Part shown: one piece after another, positions 1-8,573 of the stretch
How the letters are laid out: each line of letters starts with the position of its first letter
Position numbering within the stretch: position 1 is the first letter of the stretch
Assembly (NCBI GenBank): GCA_017795085.1
Contig: CP051246.1
Coordinates: 1,490,514 to 1,554,513 of the forward strand
Direction: 5' to 3'
Source: Salegentibacter sp.
Lineage (GTDB): Bacteria > Bacteroidota > Bacteroidia > Flavobacteriales > Flavobacteriaceae
Length of the DNA stretch: 64,000 nt
The notes under the pieces: generated by a model
Seen by the model: the letters and a program-made list of their open reading frames with translations, nothing else
Database searches by the model: none
Told to the model about the DNA's origin: nothing
Program-made: the position numbers and the translations under genes

Positions 1-425
1 ATGCCGTCTTCCAGTTGGGCGGGACCAAATTTTTGGCCTTTTCGCATATGTACATAATGCGGAATTAAACTCATATTTTCCATTCCGCCGGCAATCACAA
101 TATCAGTATCACCCAATAGAATGGATTGGGTAGCCTGCATTACGGTTTTCATGCCGCTGGCACAAACTTTATTTACGGTAGTACAGGGCACGTTTGCAGG
201 AATTCCGGCCCCAAGAGCTGCCTGCCTTGCCGGAGCCTGGCCTACGCCGGCTTGTACAACATTTCCCATAAAAACTTCCTGTACAAGTTCGGGTTTTAAA
301 CTTATTCTTTCAAGCGCAGCTTTAATAGCTATCGAACCTAACTTCGTAGCCGGAACAGTAGACAAACTTCCTAAAAAACTTCCGATAGGAGTGCGGGTAG
401 CGCTTACTATTACAACTTCTTTCAT
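1..425 (-). CDS. Acetyl-CoA C-acyltransferase (thiolase), N-terminal part, cut by window edge
   Basis: The reverse strand from an ATG at 425 reads a typical thiolase N-terminus. It begins [19 protein letters not shown] and includes the nucleophilic-cysteine motif NKVCASGMK and the GGMENMS motif, all standard in the acetyl-CoA acetyltransferase/3-ketoacyl-CoA thiolase family. About 141 of roughly 390 residues are present; the rest, with the C-terminal His and Cys active-site motifs, lies off the left edge. Family members condense two acyl-CoA units or cleave 3-ketoacyl-CoA in the cytoplasm. Which direction or chain length applies cannot be told from this part. The gene is divergent from the membrane HD-domain gene starting at 542. 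Confidence 0.93.
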   Translation of the reverse strand, partial: MKEVVIVSATRTPIGSFLGSLSTVPATKLGSIAIKAALERISLKPELVQEVFMGNVVQAGVGQAPARQAALGAGIPANVPCTTVNKVCASGMKTVMQATQSILLGDTDIVIAGGMENMSLIPHYVHMRKGQKFGPAQLEDG

Positions 426-513
426 GTATATGCTGTTTTAGTTCTGTGTGTATGCGAATTTAGTGATTTTAAAAGTAACCTGGCAAGCTGCTTATCACAA
501 GGTCATTTTTTAG

Positions 514-521
514 TACATTTG
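514..521 (+). promoter_or_regulatory. Bacteroidota -7 promoter box (TACATTTG)
   Basis: A perfect match to the Bacteroidota TAnnTTTG consensus ends 20 nt before the ATG of the HD-domain gene at 542. I see no clear -33 TTTG at the expected distance. Confidence 0.5.
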
Positions 522-541
522 AATTAAGCAGCCCTATTAAT

Positions 542-2587
542 ATGACCAAAATTGTAAATAGTCTCTATAAAAACCAGGCCCTTTTTTATAAGGTTTTTCT
601 GTTCATAATCACAGCGATACTTATTGTGTATATGCTGCCCAAAGGAGGAAAATTTAAATATGAGATTCCTAAAGGAAAACCCTGGCAATACGAAAATCTT
701 TATGCCCCATTTGATTTTGCTATTCTAAAAACCGAAGCGGAAATTGAAGCCGAACGTCAAAACATTAACAATAATCATACACCTTATTTCAATTTTGATC
801 AAGAGATAATTTCTCATGTTAGAGAACAAGCCCGAGCTGAAATTAAGCTTGTTTTTACTGATAGTATTTTAAATATTAAAGAAAATCAAATAGAAGGTTT
901 TGTAGACCAAACCCTGAATACGATATATGAATACGGGGTGTTAGACGAAGATAACCGGTTGGCTCCTGACAAGTTTGTTTACTTAAGAAAAGGGAATGAA
1001 GCTTTTGAAATCACTTATAAAAATATTCTTAAACTCGGTGATGTTCGTAATTTTTTAAATGAAAAAATTGAAAATTCTTCCCTCTCCGGTTTAAATGATG
1101 AACTTCTTGAGGTGTTTTTTAATGCCATAGAACCAAATGTTACTTATGATAGTAAGCTTAGCCAACAGGAATTGGAAAGTAAACTCAACAATATCTCCTA
1201 TACACGGGGAAATATTGAACAGGGAAGCCGGCTTATTTCAAAAGGGGAGGTGGTAGAAGGCACTAAATACAATATTTTACGCTCACTTAAAGCAGAATAC
1301 GAATCACAGGTCTGGAGTGAGAGCAATTATACCTGGGTAATTGTTGGTTATAGCACCCTGGTTTCCCTGGCTTTGTTAATGTTGTTGTTGTTTATCAGAA
1401 AATACCGTTTTAGTATTTATGAAAACAACGTAAAAGTCACTTTTATATTTTTCAATATCCTGTTTATGGTATTGCTTACCACCCTGGTGGTACGGTTTAA
1501 TATCAATTATGTATATGTGGTACCACTCTGTATTTTACCGCTTACCTTAAAAGCATTTTTCGATTCGAGACTTGGTTTATTTACCCATGTAGTTACCGTT
1601 TTGTTATTAGGCTTTATCGTTCCTAACAGTTATGAATATATGTTTCTTCAAATTATTGCCGGTATTGTTACTATTCTTACTGTTTCAGAACTTTATAAAC
1701 GTGCCAATTTATTTATTTCAGTAGGAGAAATTACCCTGGTCTATATTTTAAGCTATTTTGCTTTTACCATTATTCAGGAAGGAAATATTTCTGAAATTAA
1801 GGGAGAAGTTTTCCTGACTTTTCTTCTTGGTGGTTTAGCCACCCTCTTCGTACAACCGCTCATTTATATTTATGAAAAAATCTTTGGAATGGTTTCCGAT
1901 ATGTCATTATTGGAACTTTCCGACACCAATTCAAAATTGCTTAAAGAACTGGCCGAAAAAGCCCCCGGTACTTTTCACCACTCGTTGAATGTGGCAAATT
2001 TAGCCGAGGCCGCAACTAATGAAGTTAAAGGAAATGCCATGCTCGCCCGGGTAGGTGCCCTGTATCATGATATCGGAAAAATGGAAAATTCAACTTATTT
2101 TTCTGAAAATCAGACTAGCAACGTAAATTCTCACGATGATTTAGAACCGCAGGAAAGCGCTCAAATTATTATAGAGCATGTGATAAAAGGTATTGAAATT
2201 GCCAAAAAAAATAATTTACCCGATCGTGTTATCGATTTTATAAGAACTCACCATGGTACGAGTACGGTTTACTATTTTTATAAAAAGGCCTGGGAAGAGA
2301 ATGAAAATGTTTCTGCAGAAAGTTTTCGATATCCCGGACCTATCCCTTTTAGTAAAGAAACAGCAATTTTAATGATGTGCGATGGGGTGGAAGCGGCTAG
2401 CAAAAGTTTGAAAGAACCAACTTCAGGACTTATAGACAATTTTGTAGAAAAAATTCTCGATAAACAAATGGAGGAGGGACAGTTTTTAAATGCTAATATC
2501 ACATTTAAAGAAATTCAACTCATAAAAAAAATTCTCAAGCGTAAGCTCAAGAATATTTATCATTTACGGGTAGAATATCCCGAATAA
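542..2587 (+). CDS. pgpH: Membrane HD-domain phosphohydrolase, PgpH-like (7TM-HD family), probable c-di-AMP phosphodiesterase
   Basis: The 681-residue protein has the 7TM-HD layout: one N-terminal membrane helix (about 17-35), a large extracytoplasmic domain (about 40-265), a block of about seven helices (about 278-455) and a cytoplasmic HD domain. The metal-binding residues are visible as HHS near residue 479 and HDIGK near 509, with a further RTHHG motif downstream. In Firmicutes such proteins (PgpH) hydrolyse cyclic di-AMP to pApA, and Bacteroidota carry the same architecture. Length and domain order are normal for the family. The stop codon lies directly against the stop of the convergent GreA-like gene, with no base between. 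The c-di-AMP substrate is inferred from family membership. Confidence 0.9.
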   Translation: MTKIVNSLYKNQALFYKVFLFIITAILIVYMLPKGGKFKYEIPKGKPWQYENLYAPFDFAILKTEAEIEAERQNINNNHTPYFNFDQEIISHVREQARAEIKLVFTDSILNIKENQIEGFVDQTLNTIYEYGVLDEDNRLAPDKFVYLRKGNEAFEITYKNILKLGDVRNFLNEKIENSSLSGLNDELLEVFFNAIEPNVTYDSKLSQQELESKLNNISYTRGNIEQGSRLISKGEVVEGTKYNILRSLKAEYESQVWSESNYTWVIVGYSTLVSLALLMLLLFIRKYRFSIYENNVKVTFIFFNILFMVLLTTLVVRFNINYVYVVPLCILPLTLKAFFDSRLGLFTHVVTVLLLGFIVPNSYEYMFLQIIAGIVTILTVSELYKRANLFISVGEITLVYILSYFAFTIIQEGNISEIKGEVFLTFLLGGLATLFVQPLIYIYEKIFGMVSDMSLLELSDTNSKLLKELAEKAPGTFHHSLNVANLAEAATNEVKGNAMLARVGALYHDIGKMENSTYFSENQTSNVNSHDDLEPQESAQIIIEHVIKGIEIAKKNNLPDRVIDFIRTHHGTSTVYYFYKKAWEENENVSAESFRYPGPIPFSKETAILMMCDGVEAASKSLKEPTSGLIDNFVEKILDKQMEEGQFLNANITFKEIQLIKKILKRKLKNIYHLRVEYPE

Positions 2588-3037
2588 TCAATGCACTCTT
2601 TTAATAGTTATTTCCTGACCGTTAAATTTTATGGTATCTCCGGCTTTCTTACCCTGCATCGTTTCATAAATAGGAGCTTCTGTTGAAATGGCAAAAACGC
2701 TACTGCCGTCTTCCATTTCCAGATTACCTATAGGTACAGCCACAAAATAGTAGTTTTTATCAGTTTCAACCACACTGCCAAAATCTATGGTTTCACTATA
2801 ATGCTCCATATCTATTTCTGCCAGGGTCTCTTTCATTTCACGAGCGCGGTTTAAATATTCAGCATATTTTTCAAAATCACCTAAAAGCTGTCCCTTGTGG
2901 TCTTCATCATAATCGGTTTTGGTATCATTGGCATCCATAGATTCTTTAATCATATCCATTTCCTGCTGATATTTTTCGATTTTATTATTTACGGCATCTA
3001 AGCTTTTGTAATATAATTCTTTCTTGTTAGTAAGCAT
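2588..3037 (-). CDS. GreA/GreB-family transcription elongation factor-like protein
   Basis: A 149-residue protein starting MLTNKKELYYKSL, with a helical, charged N-terminal half (about 1-75, coiled-coil-like) and a C-terminal beta domain with the motifs IDFGSVV and PIGNLEM. This is the layout of GreA-type RNA polymerase secondary-channel factors. A longer start 39 nt upstream is possible, but MLTNKK begins the expected coiled coil. Bona fide Gre factors rescue backtracked polymerase; this short version may be a divergent paralogue with a different role. A second Gre-like gene occurs at 41831. It is convergent with, and directly abuts, the HD-domain gene. Confidence 0.7.
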   Translation of the reverse strand: MLTNKKELYYKSLDAVNNKIEKYQQEMDMIKESMDANDTKTDYDEDHKGQLLGDFEKYAEYLNRAREMKETLAEIDMEHYSETIDFGSVVETDKNYYFVAVPIGNLEMEDGSSVFAISTEAPIYETMQGKKAGDTIKFNGQEITIKRVH

Positions 3038-3211
3038 TATGTTGTTTTTTTCGGTTTTTCTAAAATTAATTATCAACTTTTTTATGAAAGAACATTTAGG
3101 AAAAATTTAATAGCTTAAAAATTATAAACATAAGCATCTAAACTTATAAAAATACATTATAAGGTTTAAGGCTTATAATTATTTAATATAAGGTTTTAAA
3201 CTAATATTTCT

Positions 3212-3219
3212 TATATTTG
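3212..3219 (+). promoter_or_regulatory. -7 promoter box (TATATTTG) almost touching the start codon
   Basis: Perfect TAnnTTTG box only 4 nt before the ATG at 3224. If it is used, the transcript would have almost no 5' leader. Confidence 0.45.
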
Positions 3220-3223
3220 AAAT

Positions 3224-3859
3224 ATGATAGCCGTAATCACTGCCGATTTAATCGATTCTTCAAACTATGCTGAAGCTTTAACCACAAAAGTGATTTCAGC
3301 ATTAAAAAAGGAATTTCTGTATTTTAAGAAACAATTTAAGGCCGAATTTAAAATCTATAGAGGTGATAGTTTACAAGGAGTTTTACCAGACCCTGAACAT
3401 GCCCTGCTTGCTACTTTAATTTTAAAAACCGCAGTGTTGAAACAACCGGCCGAAAAAAAAATAAGGGCCGATTTAAGACTTTCTATCGGAATAGGTGAAG
3501 TAGATTTTAAAGCTAAAAACCTGGAAGAATCCAATGGTCCGGCTTTTCATTTTTCGGGGCGTACCCTTGATGGAATGAAATCCAATAACCCTAAAATTGC
3601 AATTACCACAGCTAATAAGAACCTGAATTCTGAATTTGAAGCATCTCTGGCATTGTTAGATGAAATTACCGCCCGTTGGAGTATTGCCTCAGCAGAAGTT
3701 GTGTATTTTTTGCTTTACGAGAAAAAAGAAATCGAAATTGCAAAAGAGTTAGGAATTAGCCAATCGGCGGTTAATCAACGAAAAAAAGCAGCGGGCTGGG
3801 AAGCCGTGACAAAACTTTTACAACGCTATAAAAGCATTATTTCAAAACGCTATTCCTAA
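3224..3859 (+). CDS. SatD-family protein with C-terminal helix-turn-helix
   Basis: The 211-residue protein starts MIAVITADLIDSS and contains YRGDSLQGVL (about 46-55) and a later IGIGEV motif followed by a FHFSGR motif. It ends in a helix-turn-helix-like segment, AKELGISQSAVNQRKK (about 175-190). I recognise it as the SatD-type family often found next to DUF3307 genes in Bacteroidota. The order of motifs (short strand with DLIDSS, then GD, then IGIG, then SGR) recalls the nucleotide-cyclase/GGDEF fold, but that is inference. It is translationally coupled to the next gene by TAATG (stop and start share a base). Function unknown; a DNA- or ligand-binding regulator of the membrane partner is plausible. 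Confidence 0.75.
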   Translation: MIAVITADLIDSSNYAEALTTKVISALKKEFLYFKKQFKAEFKIYRGDSLQGVLPDPEHALLATLILKTAVLKQPAEKKIRADLRLSIGIGEVDFKAKNLEESNGPAFHFSGRTLDGMKSNNPKIAITTANKNLNSEFEASLALLDEITARWSIASAEVVYFLLYEKKEIEIAKELGISQSAVNQRKKAAGWEAVTKLLQRYKSIISKRYS

Positions 3860-4584
3860 TGAACACTACTTTAATATTATTACAGCTTTTACTGGCACAT
3901 CTGCTAACCGATTTTATATTACAACCCAACAAACTAATTGCCCATAAACGAAAATACAAAGCAAAATCCTGGTTTTTATATATACATGTTCTTTTAGCCG
4001 GGGTGCTATCTTTAGTCTTTTTACAGGAGCTAAAATGGTGGTATGCCGCTTTGATTATTTCAATTACACATTTAATCATTGATTTATGGAAACTTCAAAG
4101 AAATGACTCCCTAAAATATTTTTTAATAGATCAGGGTTTACACCTTTTAGTGATTTTTGTTATTTGGTTACACCTAAGCAATATGCTTCCCGATTTAATA
4201 CCATTTATAGGAGGTGTACTGCAAGATCAAACTTTTTTGGTAATTATAACCGGGTATCTTTTTATCATTTTTCCGGCAGGATTTTTAATTGGTAAGGCCA
4301 CTGCCCGATGGCAAGACGATATTGCACCCACCCATAAAAAAGAAAGCCTTGAAGCTGCCGGACGTTATATCGGGATTTTTGAGCGTATTTTAGTGCTTAC
4401 CTTTATATTATCCGGTAATTTTTCAGCCATAGGTTTTCTTATCGCCGCAAAATCTATCTTGCGGTTTAGCGATAAAACCGAAGCCGGAGCTCGTAAACAA
4501 ACCGAATATGTACTAATCGGTACGCTTATGAGCTTTGCCATAACAATAGTTACGGGTTTTTTAGTAAGCCATTTCGTATTCTAA
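3859..4584 (+). CDS. DUF3307 membrane protein
   Basis: A 241-residue polytopic membrane protein, with about six hydrophobic segments, whose N-terminal HLLTDFILQPN motif is typical of DUF3307. It starts on the last base of the SatD-like stop codon (TAATG), so the two are almost certainly co-translated. The pair is seen in many Bacteroidota, and neither member has an established function. The 3' end overlaps the convergent hypothetical gene by 24 bp. Confidence 0.75.
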   Translation: MNTTLILLQLLLAHLLTDFILQPNKLIAHKRKYKAKSWFLYIHVLLAGVLSLVFLQELKWWYAALIISITHLIIDLWKLQRNDSLKYFLIDQGLHLLVIFVIWLHLSNMLPDLIPFIGGVLQDQTFLVIITGYLFIIFPAGFLIGKATARWQDDIAPTHKKESLEAAGRYIGIFERILVLTFILSGNFSAIGFLIAAKSILRFSDKTEAGARKQTEYVLIGTLMSFAITIVTGFLVSHFVF

Positions 4585-4968
4585 CAATTGAATTCGGCTT
4601 TGTAAATTTTGCTTTACAATATTCATCATTCGCTTGTTTAGGGCAGAAGAATTCTGGATATATTTTTTATATTCCTCTAAACTGAACTGACCAATAATAA
4701 TTCCCTTGAGGCTGTTTCTGAATTTCACATCCCGGGTTATCGCATTTTCAATATATTCCAAACGTTTTTCCGGACTTAACTCATAAAAAGTATTTTTGTG
4801 TTTGTGGACATAATTCCTGAAAACTTCAAGTACTAAGTCTTCCTGAAGTTTAGTGATAGGGCGAAGAGTTTGATTTTGGAATTGTTCATCTAAACTCATG
4901 TTTTCCGAAACTCTGGCCGAATCAATTACCGGCCGCATTTCAAGTAATTGTAAATCACGTAGATTCAT
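4561..4968 (-). CDS. Conserved hypothetical protein
   Basis: A 135-residue, mostly helical, soluble protein starting MNLRDLQLLEMRPVID. It has no signal peptide, membrane segment or catalytic motif that I can recognise. Even amino-acid composition and a sensible start support a real gene, and I believe related proteins occur across flavobacteria. The gene overlaps the 3' end of the convergent DUF3307 gene by 24 bp. About 250 bp separate its start from the divergent aldehyde dehydrogenase; that stretch holds only a doubtful Lys/Arg-rich frame. No function is proposed. Confidence 0.6.
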   Translation of the reverse strand: MNLRDLQLLEMRPVIDSARVSENMSLDEQFQNQTLRPITKLQEDLVLEVFRNYVHKHKNTFYELSPEKRLEYIENAITRDVKFRNSLKGIIIGQFSLEEYKKYIQNSSALNKRMMNIVKQNLQSRIQLLEYEMAY

Positions 4969-5221
4969 AATAAAAGGAGTTTCTTAAAAATAATTATTTA
5001 TAAAGCGCAAAACTCATACGGCAAAAAAGACTTGTAAACCGGTTATAAACAAAGATGCTCCTTTAGCGTATGTCCTAAACAAGACTAGAAAGCTCTTAAA
5101 GGATAATAAAACCTTTTTGTGAGTTAAAATCCTCTTAATCGCCTTCAAAAGCCGTAATCTTCTTTTTATATTTAATTTAAAGCCCTTTTTTGAGGATTTT
5201 TTCAAAAATTAATTAAACAAA

Positions 5222-6580
5222 ATGATAACATCCATAAATCCTTATAACGGCGAAAAAGTAGCCGAGTTTAAAGAACTAAATAAAAAAGAGATAAATTCCT
5301 GTTTGCAAAATGCACAACAACAATTTGAATCATGGAGAAAAACCAGTTTTTCGGAGCGGTCAAATTTAATGTTTGCCCTGGCAAAAGAATTAAAAGACCA
5401 TGCCCGAGAATATGCTGAAGACATCACTCTAGAAATGGGAAAACCAATCTCCCAAAGCGTGGCTGAAGTAGAAAAATGTGCATGGTTATGTGAATATTAT
5501 GCTGAAAACGCTGAAAAACAATTGGCCGATGAACAGATTAAAACCGATGCAGAAAATTCGTATGTATGTTACGAGCCACTGGGTGTTGTTTTAGCGGTAA
5601 TGCCCTGGAATTATCCTTTTTGGCAGGCCTTTCGTTTTGCCGTACCTGCATTAATGTCCGGAAATATAGGTGTTTTAAAACACGCCAGTAATGTGATGAA
5701 ATCGGCCAATAATATTCAAAAAGCCATTGAGCGTGCAGGATTTCCAAAACATTGTTTTCAGAATTTAGTAATAGGAAGTAGTAAAGTTGAATCAATTATA
5801 AGAGATAGGCGCGTAAAAGCCGTAAGTCTAACAGGAAGCGAGCCCGCAGGTTCTGCGGTGGCATCGGTAGCCGGGGAAGAAATAAAAAAAAGCGTATTGG
5901 AACTCGGCGGAAGTAATGCCCTGGTGGTTTTTAAGGATGCTAATATAGATAAAAGTGTGGCAACCTGTGTTATGGCACGTTATCAAAATACCGGTCAGAG
6001 CTGTATTGCAGGAAAAAGATTGCTCTTACAAAAGGAAATAGCCGATGAATTTACCGAGAAATTCACAAAGGCCGTACGGGAGTTAAAAAGTGGTGATACC
6101 ATGGATGAAGAAACATTTATTGGGGTACAGGCTCGTGAAGATTTGGCAAAAGACCTGGAAGAACAAGTAAATAAATCGGTAAAACAAGGTGCGAAATTAG
6201 TACTGGGAGGTCATCGGGCCAAAGCGTATTATGAACCTACAATTCTCGAAAATGTTAAACCCGGAATGCCTGTTTTTGATGAAGAAACTTTTGGACCGGC
6301 TATAGGAATAACGGTTTTTAAAGATGAGAAAGAAGCTGTTGATCTGGTCAATAAATCTGATTTTGGCCTTGGGGTTTCCATTTTTACAGAAGATTTTGAT
6401 TTAGCCAAAAACCTCGTTTCTCAGTTTCAGGACGGAGCTGTTTTCATTAATGAGTTGGTAAAAAGTGACCCGAGGTTACCTTTTGGAGGAACTAAAATTT
6501 CCGGGTATGGCAGAGAACTTTCCCACCACGGTATTAAAGAATTTGTAAATTGTAAAACGGTGTTTTTTAATAAATATTGA
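5222..6580 (+). CDS. NAD(P)-dependent aldehyde dehydrogenase, succinate-semialdehyde dehydrogenase-like
   Basis: A 452-residue aldehyde dehydrogenase. The catalytic residues are visible: general-base Glu227 in LELGGSN and nucleophile Cys261 in NTGQSCIAGKR. Cofactor-site motifs include MPWNYPFWQ and LTGSEPAG. The start MITSINPYNGE and the length fit the short GabD-like (Sad/YneI type) branch that oxidises succinate semialdehyde to succinate; the substrate is inferred. The next gene begins 6 bp after the stop, so this gene, DUF72 and Nudix probably form one operon. Confidence 0.88.
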   Translation: MITSINPYNGEKVAEFKELNKKEINSCLQNAQQQFESWRKTSFSERSNLMFALAKELKDHAREYAEDITLEMGKPISQSVAEVEKCAWLCEYYAENAEKQLADEQIKTDAENSYVCYEPLGVVLAVMPWNYPFWQAFRFAVPALMSGNIGVLKHASNVMKSANNIQKAIERAGFPKHCFQNLVIGSSKVESIIRDRRVKAVSLTGSEPAGSAVASVAGEEIKKSVLELGGSNALVVFKDANIDKSVATCVMARYQNTGQSCIAGKRLLLQKEIADEFTEKFTKAVRELKSGDTMDEETFIGVQAREDLAKDLEEQVNKSVKQGAKLVLGGHRAKAYYEPTILENVKPGMPVFDEETFGPAIGITVFKDEKEAVDLVNKSDFGLGVSIFTEDFDLAKNLVSQFQDGAVFINELVKSDPRLPFGGTKISGYGRELSHHGIKEFVNCKTVFFNKY

Positions 6581-6586
6581 TCCTAT

Positions 6587-7462
6587 ATGAAATTCGGAAA
6601 AGTAGATAATCCTGGAAATATTGATTTTAGCCTCCCTGAAACGCCACAGGAAACCAAAACTGTTTTACAGCAGTCAACCAACAGCGGATTTCAGGATGTA
6701 CGGGTAGGGTGTGCCAAATGGAACAGAAAAGATTTAAAAAATTTTTATCCCAGGGGCACAAAAGATGAACTACAGTACTACGCCTCTCAGTTTAATTCTA
6801 TAGAGTTAAACGCTTCATTTTACCGAATGTTTCCGAAAGAACAGTTTGATAAATGGCGGGAAAAAGCAGCAGGTGATTTCCGTTTTTTTCCAAAGGTTCC
6901 CCGGCTTATTAGTCAGATAAAACGCTTAAACGATGCCGACGAGTTGACTGATGTTTTTGTGACCAATTTATTGGGTTTAAAAGAAAAGTTGGGAATGGCT
7001 TTTTTACAAATGCCTCCAAATTTTCACCCGAAAGATATGGAAAGAGTAAATCATTTTTTGGGATATTGGCCGAAAGAAATTCCTTTGGGCGTGGAATTCC
7101 GCCATCCTGATTGGTATGCAGATCAAACCGCAAACCAGGAATTAATGGAAATTTTGAAAAAGAATAATATTAGCCATATTATTACCGATAGTGCGGGAAG
7201 ACGCGATCTGGTACATATGCAGTTAAGTAATCCCGTAGCTTTTATCCGGTACAACGGCGCTAATCATCCCAGCGATTACACCCGTCTTGATGATTGGCTT
7301 GATCGCCTGGAAGAATGGCAAAGCCTGGGCCTGGAGAAATTATATTTTTTTATACACCAGAATATGGAAGTTGAATCGCCTCTACTTGCAGCCTATTTTA
7401 TTGAAAAGTTCAATAAAAGATTTAATACAGATATAAAAATACCAAAAACCCCTGACCAATGA
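6587..7462 (+). CDS. DUF72 (YecE-like) protein
   Basis: A 291-residue protein with the DUF72 signature, including VRVGCAKWNRKDLKNFYP and FNSIELNASFYR, then FRFFPKVPR and GVEFRHPDW further on. DUF72 proteins have a TIM-barrel-like fold and no settled activity. An N-terminal extension of about 35 residues precedes the conserved domain. It starts 6 bp after the aldehyde dehydrogenase, and its stop overlaps the ATG of the Nudix gene (ATGA), so the three are probably co-expressed. Confidence 0.85.
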   Translation: MKFGKVDNPGNIDFSLPETPQETKTVLQQSTNSGFQDVRVGCAKWNRKDLKNFYPRGTKDELQYYASQFNSIELNASFYRMFPKEQFDKWREKAAGDFRFFPKVPRLISQIKRLNDADELTDVFVTNLLGLKEKLGMAFLQMPPNFHPKDMERVNHFLGYWPKEIPLGVEFRHPDWYADQTANQELMEILKKNNISHIITDSAGRRDLVHMQLSNPVAFIRYNGANHPSDYTRLDDWLDRLEEWQSLGLEKLYFFIHQNMEVESPLLAAYFIEKFNKRFNTDIKIPKTPDQ

Positions 7463-7872
7463 AACAGCAAGAAGTAGCAGTTACCGTAGATAGTGTAGTA
7501 TTATGCAGCACCAATAAGCATTTTAAGGTGTTGCTTATCAAACGAAAGAGCGAACCTTTTAAAGATGAATGGGCGCTTCCCGGTGGTTTTATTGAAGAAT
7601 CGGAAACCCTGGAGGAAGCAGCTATAAGGGAATTACACGAAGAAACAGGCGTAAAAGTAAGCAGTATGGAGCAGGTGAAGGCCTTTGGAGCGCCTGGCAG
7701 GGATCCAAGGGGACGGACTATCTCAATAGCTTTTATAAGTAGAATTTATTGTGAAGAAAAGTTAAATCCTGGCGATGATGCAATAGATGCCAAGTGGTTT
7801 GATTGGGATAAACTCCCAAAGCTTGCTTTTGATCACGCTAAAATTATAGAAGCTGCAAAAAATTATTTATAA
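7459..7872 (+). CDS. NUDIX hydrolase
   Basis: A 137-residue protein with a complete Nudix box at about residues 43-65, read as GFIEESETLEEAAIRELHEE followed by TGV, which fits GX5EX7REUXEEXGU. The flanking sequence (EWALPGGF, and FGAPGRDPRG downstream) resembles the ADP-ribose/NrtR-like group, but the C-terminal winged-helix domain of NrtR is absent, so it is a stand-alone hydrolase of a nucleoside-diphosphate-linked substrate. It overlaps the DUF72 gene by 4 bp. Confidence 0.88.
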   Translation: MKQQEVAVTVDSVVLCSTNKHFKVLLIKRKSEPFKDEWALPGGFIEESETLEEAAIRELHEETGVKVSSMEQVKAFGAPGRDPRGRTISIAFISRIYCEEKLNPGDDAIDAKWFDWDKLPKLAFDHAKIIEAAKNYL

Positions 7873-7987
7873 AATTAAGCAGTAATTTAGTTGAAATTTA
7901 AATTAAAAGCACCTGAAATTCCTATTTTAGGAAATCGCAGGAATAGTCTTGGATATGGCGTAATTTCTTACTAATTTTAAAATAAAA

Positions 7988-8383
7988 ATGAGATTTCATA
8001 CCAGAAAATGGGTTAAACCCCAGGATTTAAACCCCAACGGAACTTTATTTGGCGGACGCGTATTGGAATGGGTAGATGAAGAATGTGCCTTGTACAGTAT
8101 TATTCAGCTGGAAAATCCTAAAACGGTTACCAAATATATAAGCGAGATTAATTTCGAAAACTCTGCCAAAGAAGGCGATATTATAGAAATTGGTATTGAA
8201 GTGCTTAAATTTGGAAATACTTCGTTAACGCTACGTTGTGAAGTGCGCAATAAAATGACCCGTAGCACTATTATCACTATTGATAAAATTATTATGGTTA
8301 CCCTTAATAAAGAAGGAAAACCAAGTCCTCACGGTAAAACCAAGGTAGAATTTGTAAAAGACAGACTGGCTAAAAAAGATTAG
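7988..8383 (+). CDS. Acyl-CoA thioesterase (hotdog fold)
   Basis: A 131-residue single hotdog domain of the YciA/BFIT type. The motif NPNGTLFGGRVLEWVDEEC carries the catalytic Asp/Glu region and the long hotdog helix, and DIIEIGIEVLKFGNTS forms the central strands. Such enzymes hydrolyse acyl-CoA in the cytoplasm; the chain preference cannot be read from sequence. It sits 115 bp after the Nudix gene and is probably transcribed on its own. Confidence 0.85.
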   Translation: MRFHTRKWVKPQDLNPNGTLFGGRVLEWVDEECALYSIIQLENPKTVTKYISEINFENSAKEGDIIEIGIEVLKFGNTSLTLRCEVRNKMTRSTIITIDKIIMVTLNKEGKPSPHGKTKVEFVKDRLAKKD

Positions 8384-8495
8384 TGAAATCTAGTTTTTGT
8401 ATAGCTGTTTTATAAGTAATGAACGTCAATGTAAGAAATGAAAATAGGTGATTGAAAAGAAAAACGCCATAGTAGACCACCGATAAATTCGGGAT

Positions 8496-8539
8496 AAGAT
8501 ACTTAAATAAACGTCGTTAATCGGAAAGGAAAGTATCTT
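8496..8539. repeat. Inverted repeat in the thioesterase-MscS convergent gap
   Basis: AAGATACTT (8496-8504) and AAGTATCTT (8531-8539) are perfect 9-bp inverted arms 26 nt apart. Imperfect flanking matches (CGGGAT before, AATCCGG after) extend the pairing. It lies between two convergent genes and could form a weak transcription-end structure for either. Confidence 0.4.
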
Positions 8540-8573
8540 GAAATCCGGTATCAGAGTCCACGGCCTGTAACCT

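Noticed and set aside
121..441. A plus-strand frame over the thiolase start
   Set aside because: The reverse strand encodes clear thiolase motifs; the plus frame is its shadow.
5014..5205. A 63-codon minus-strand frame (Lys/Arg-rich, TTG start)
   Set aside because: Composition is what AT-rich non-coding DNA gives, the start is weak, no promoter box was seen and no family comes to mind.
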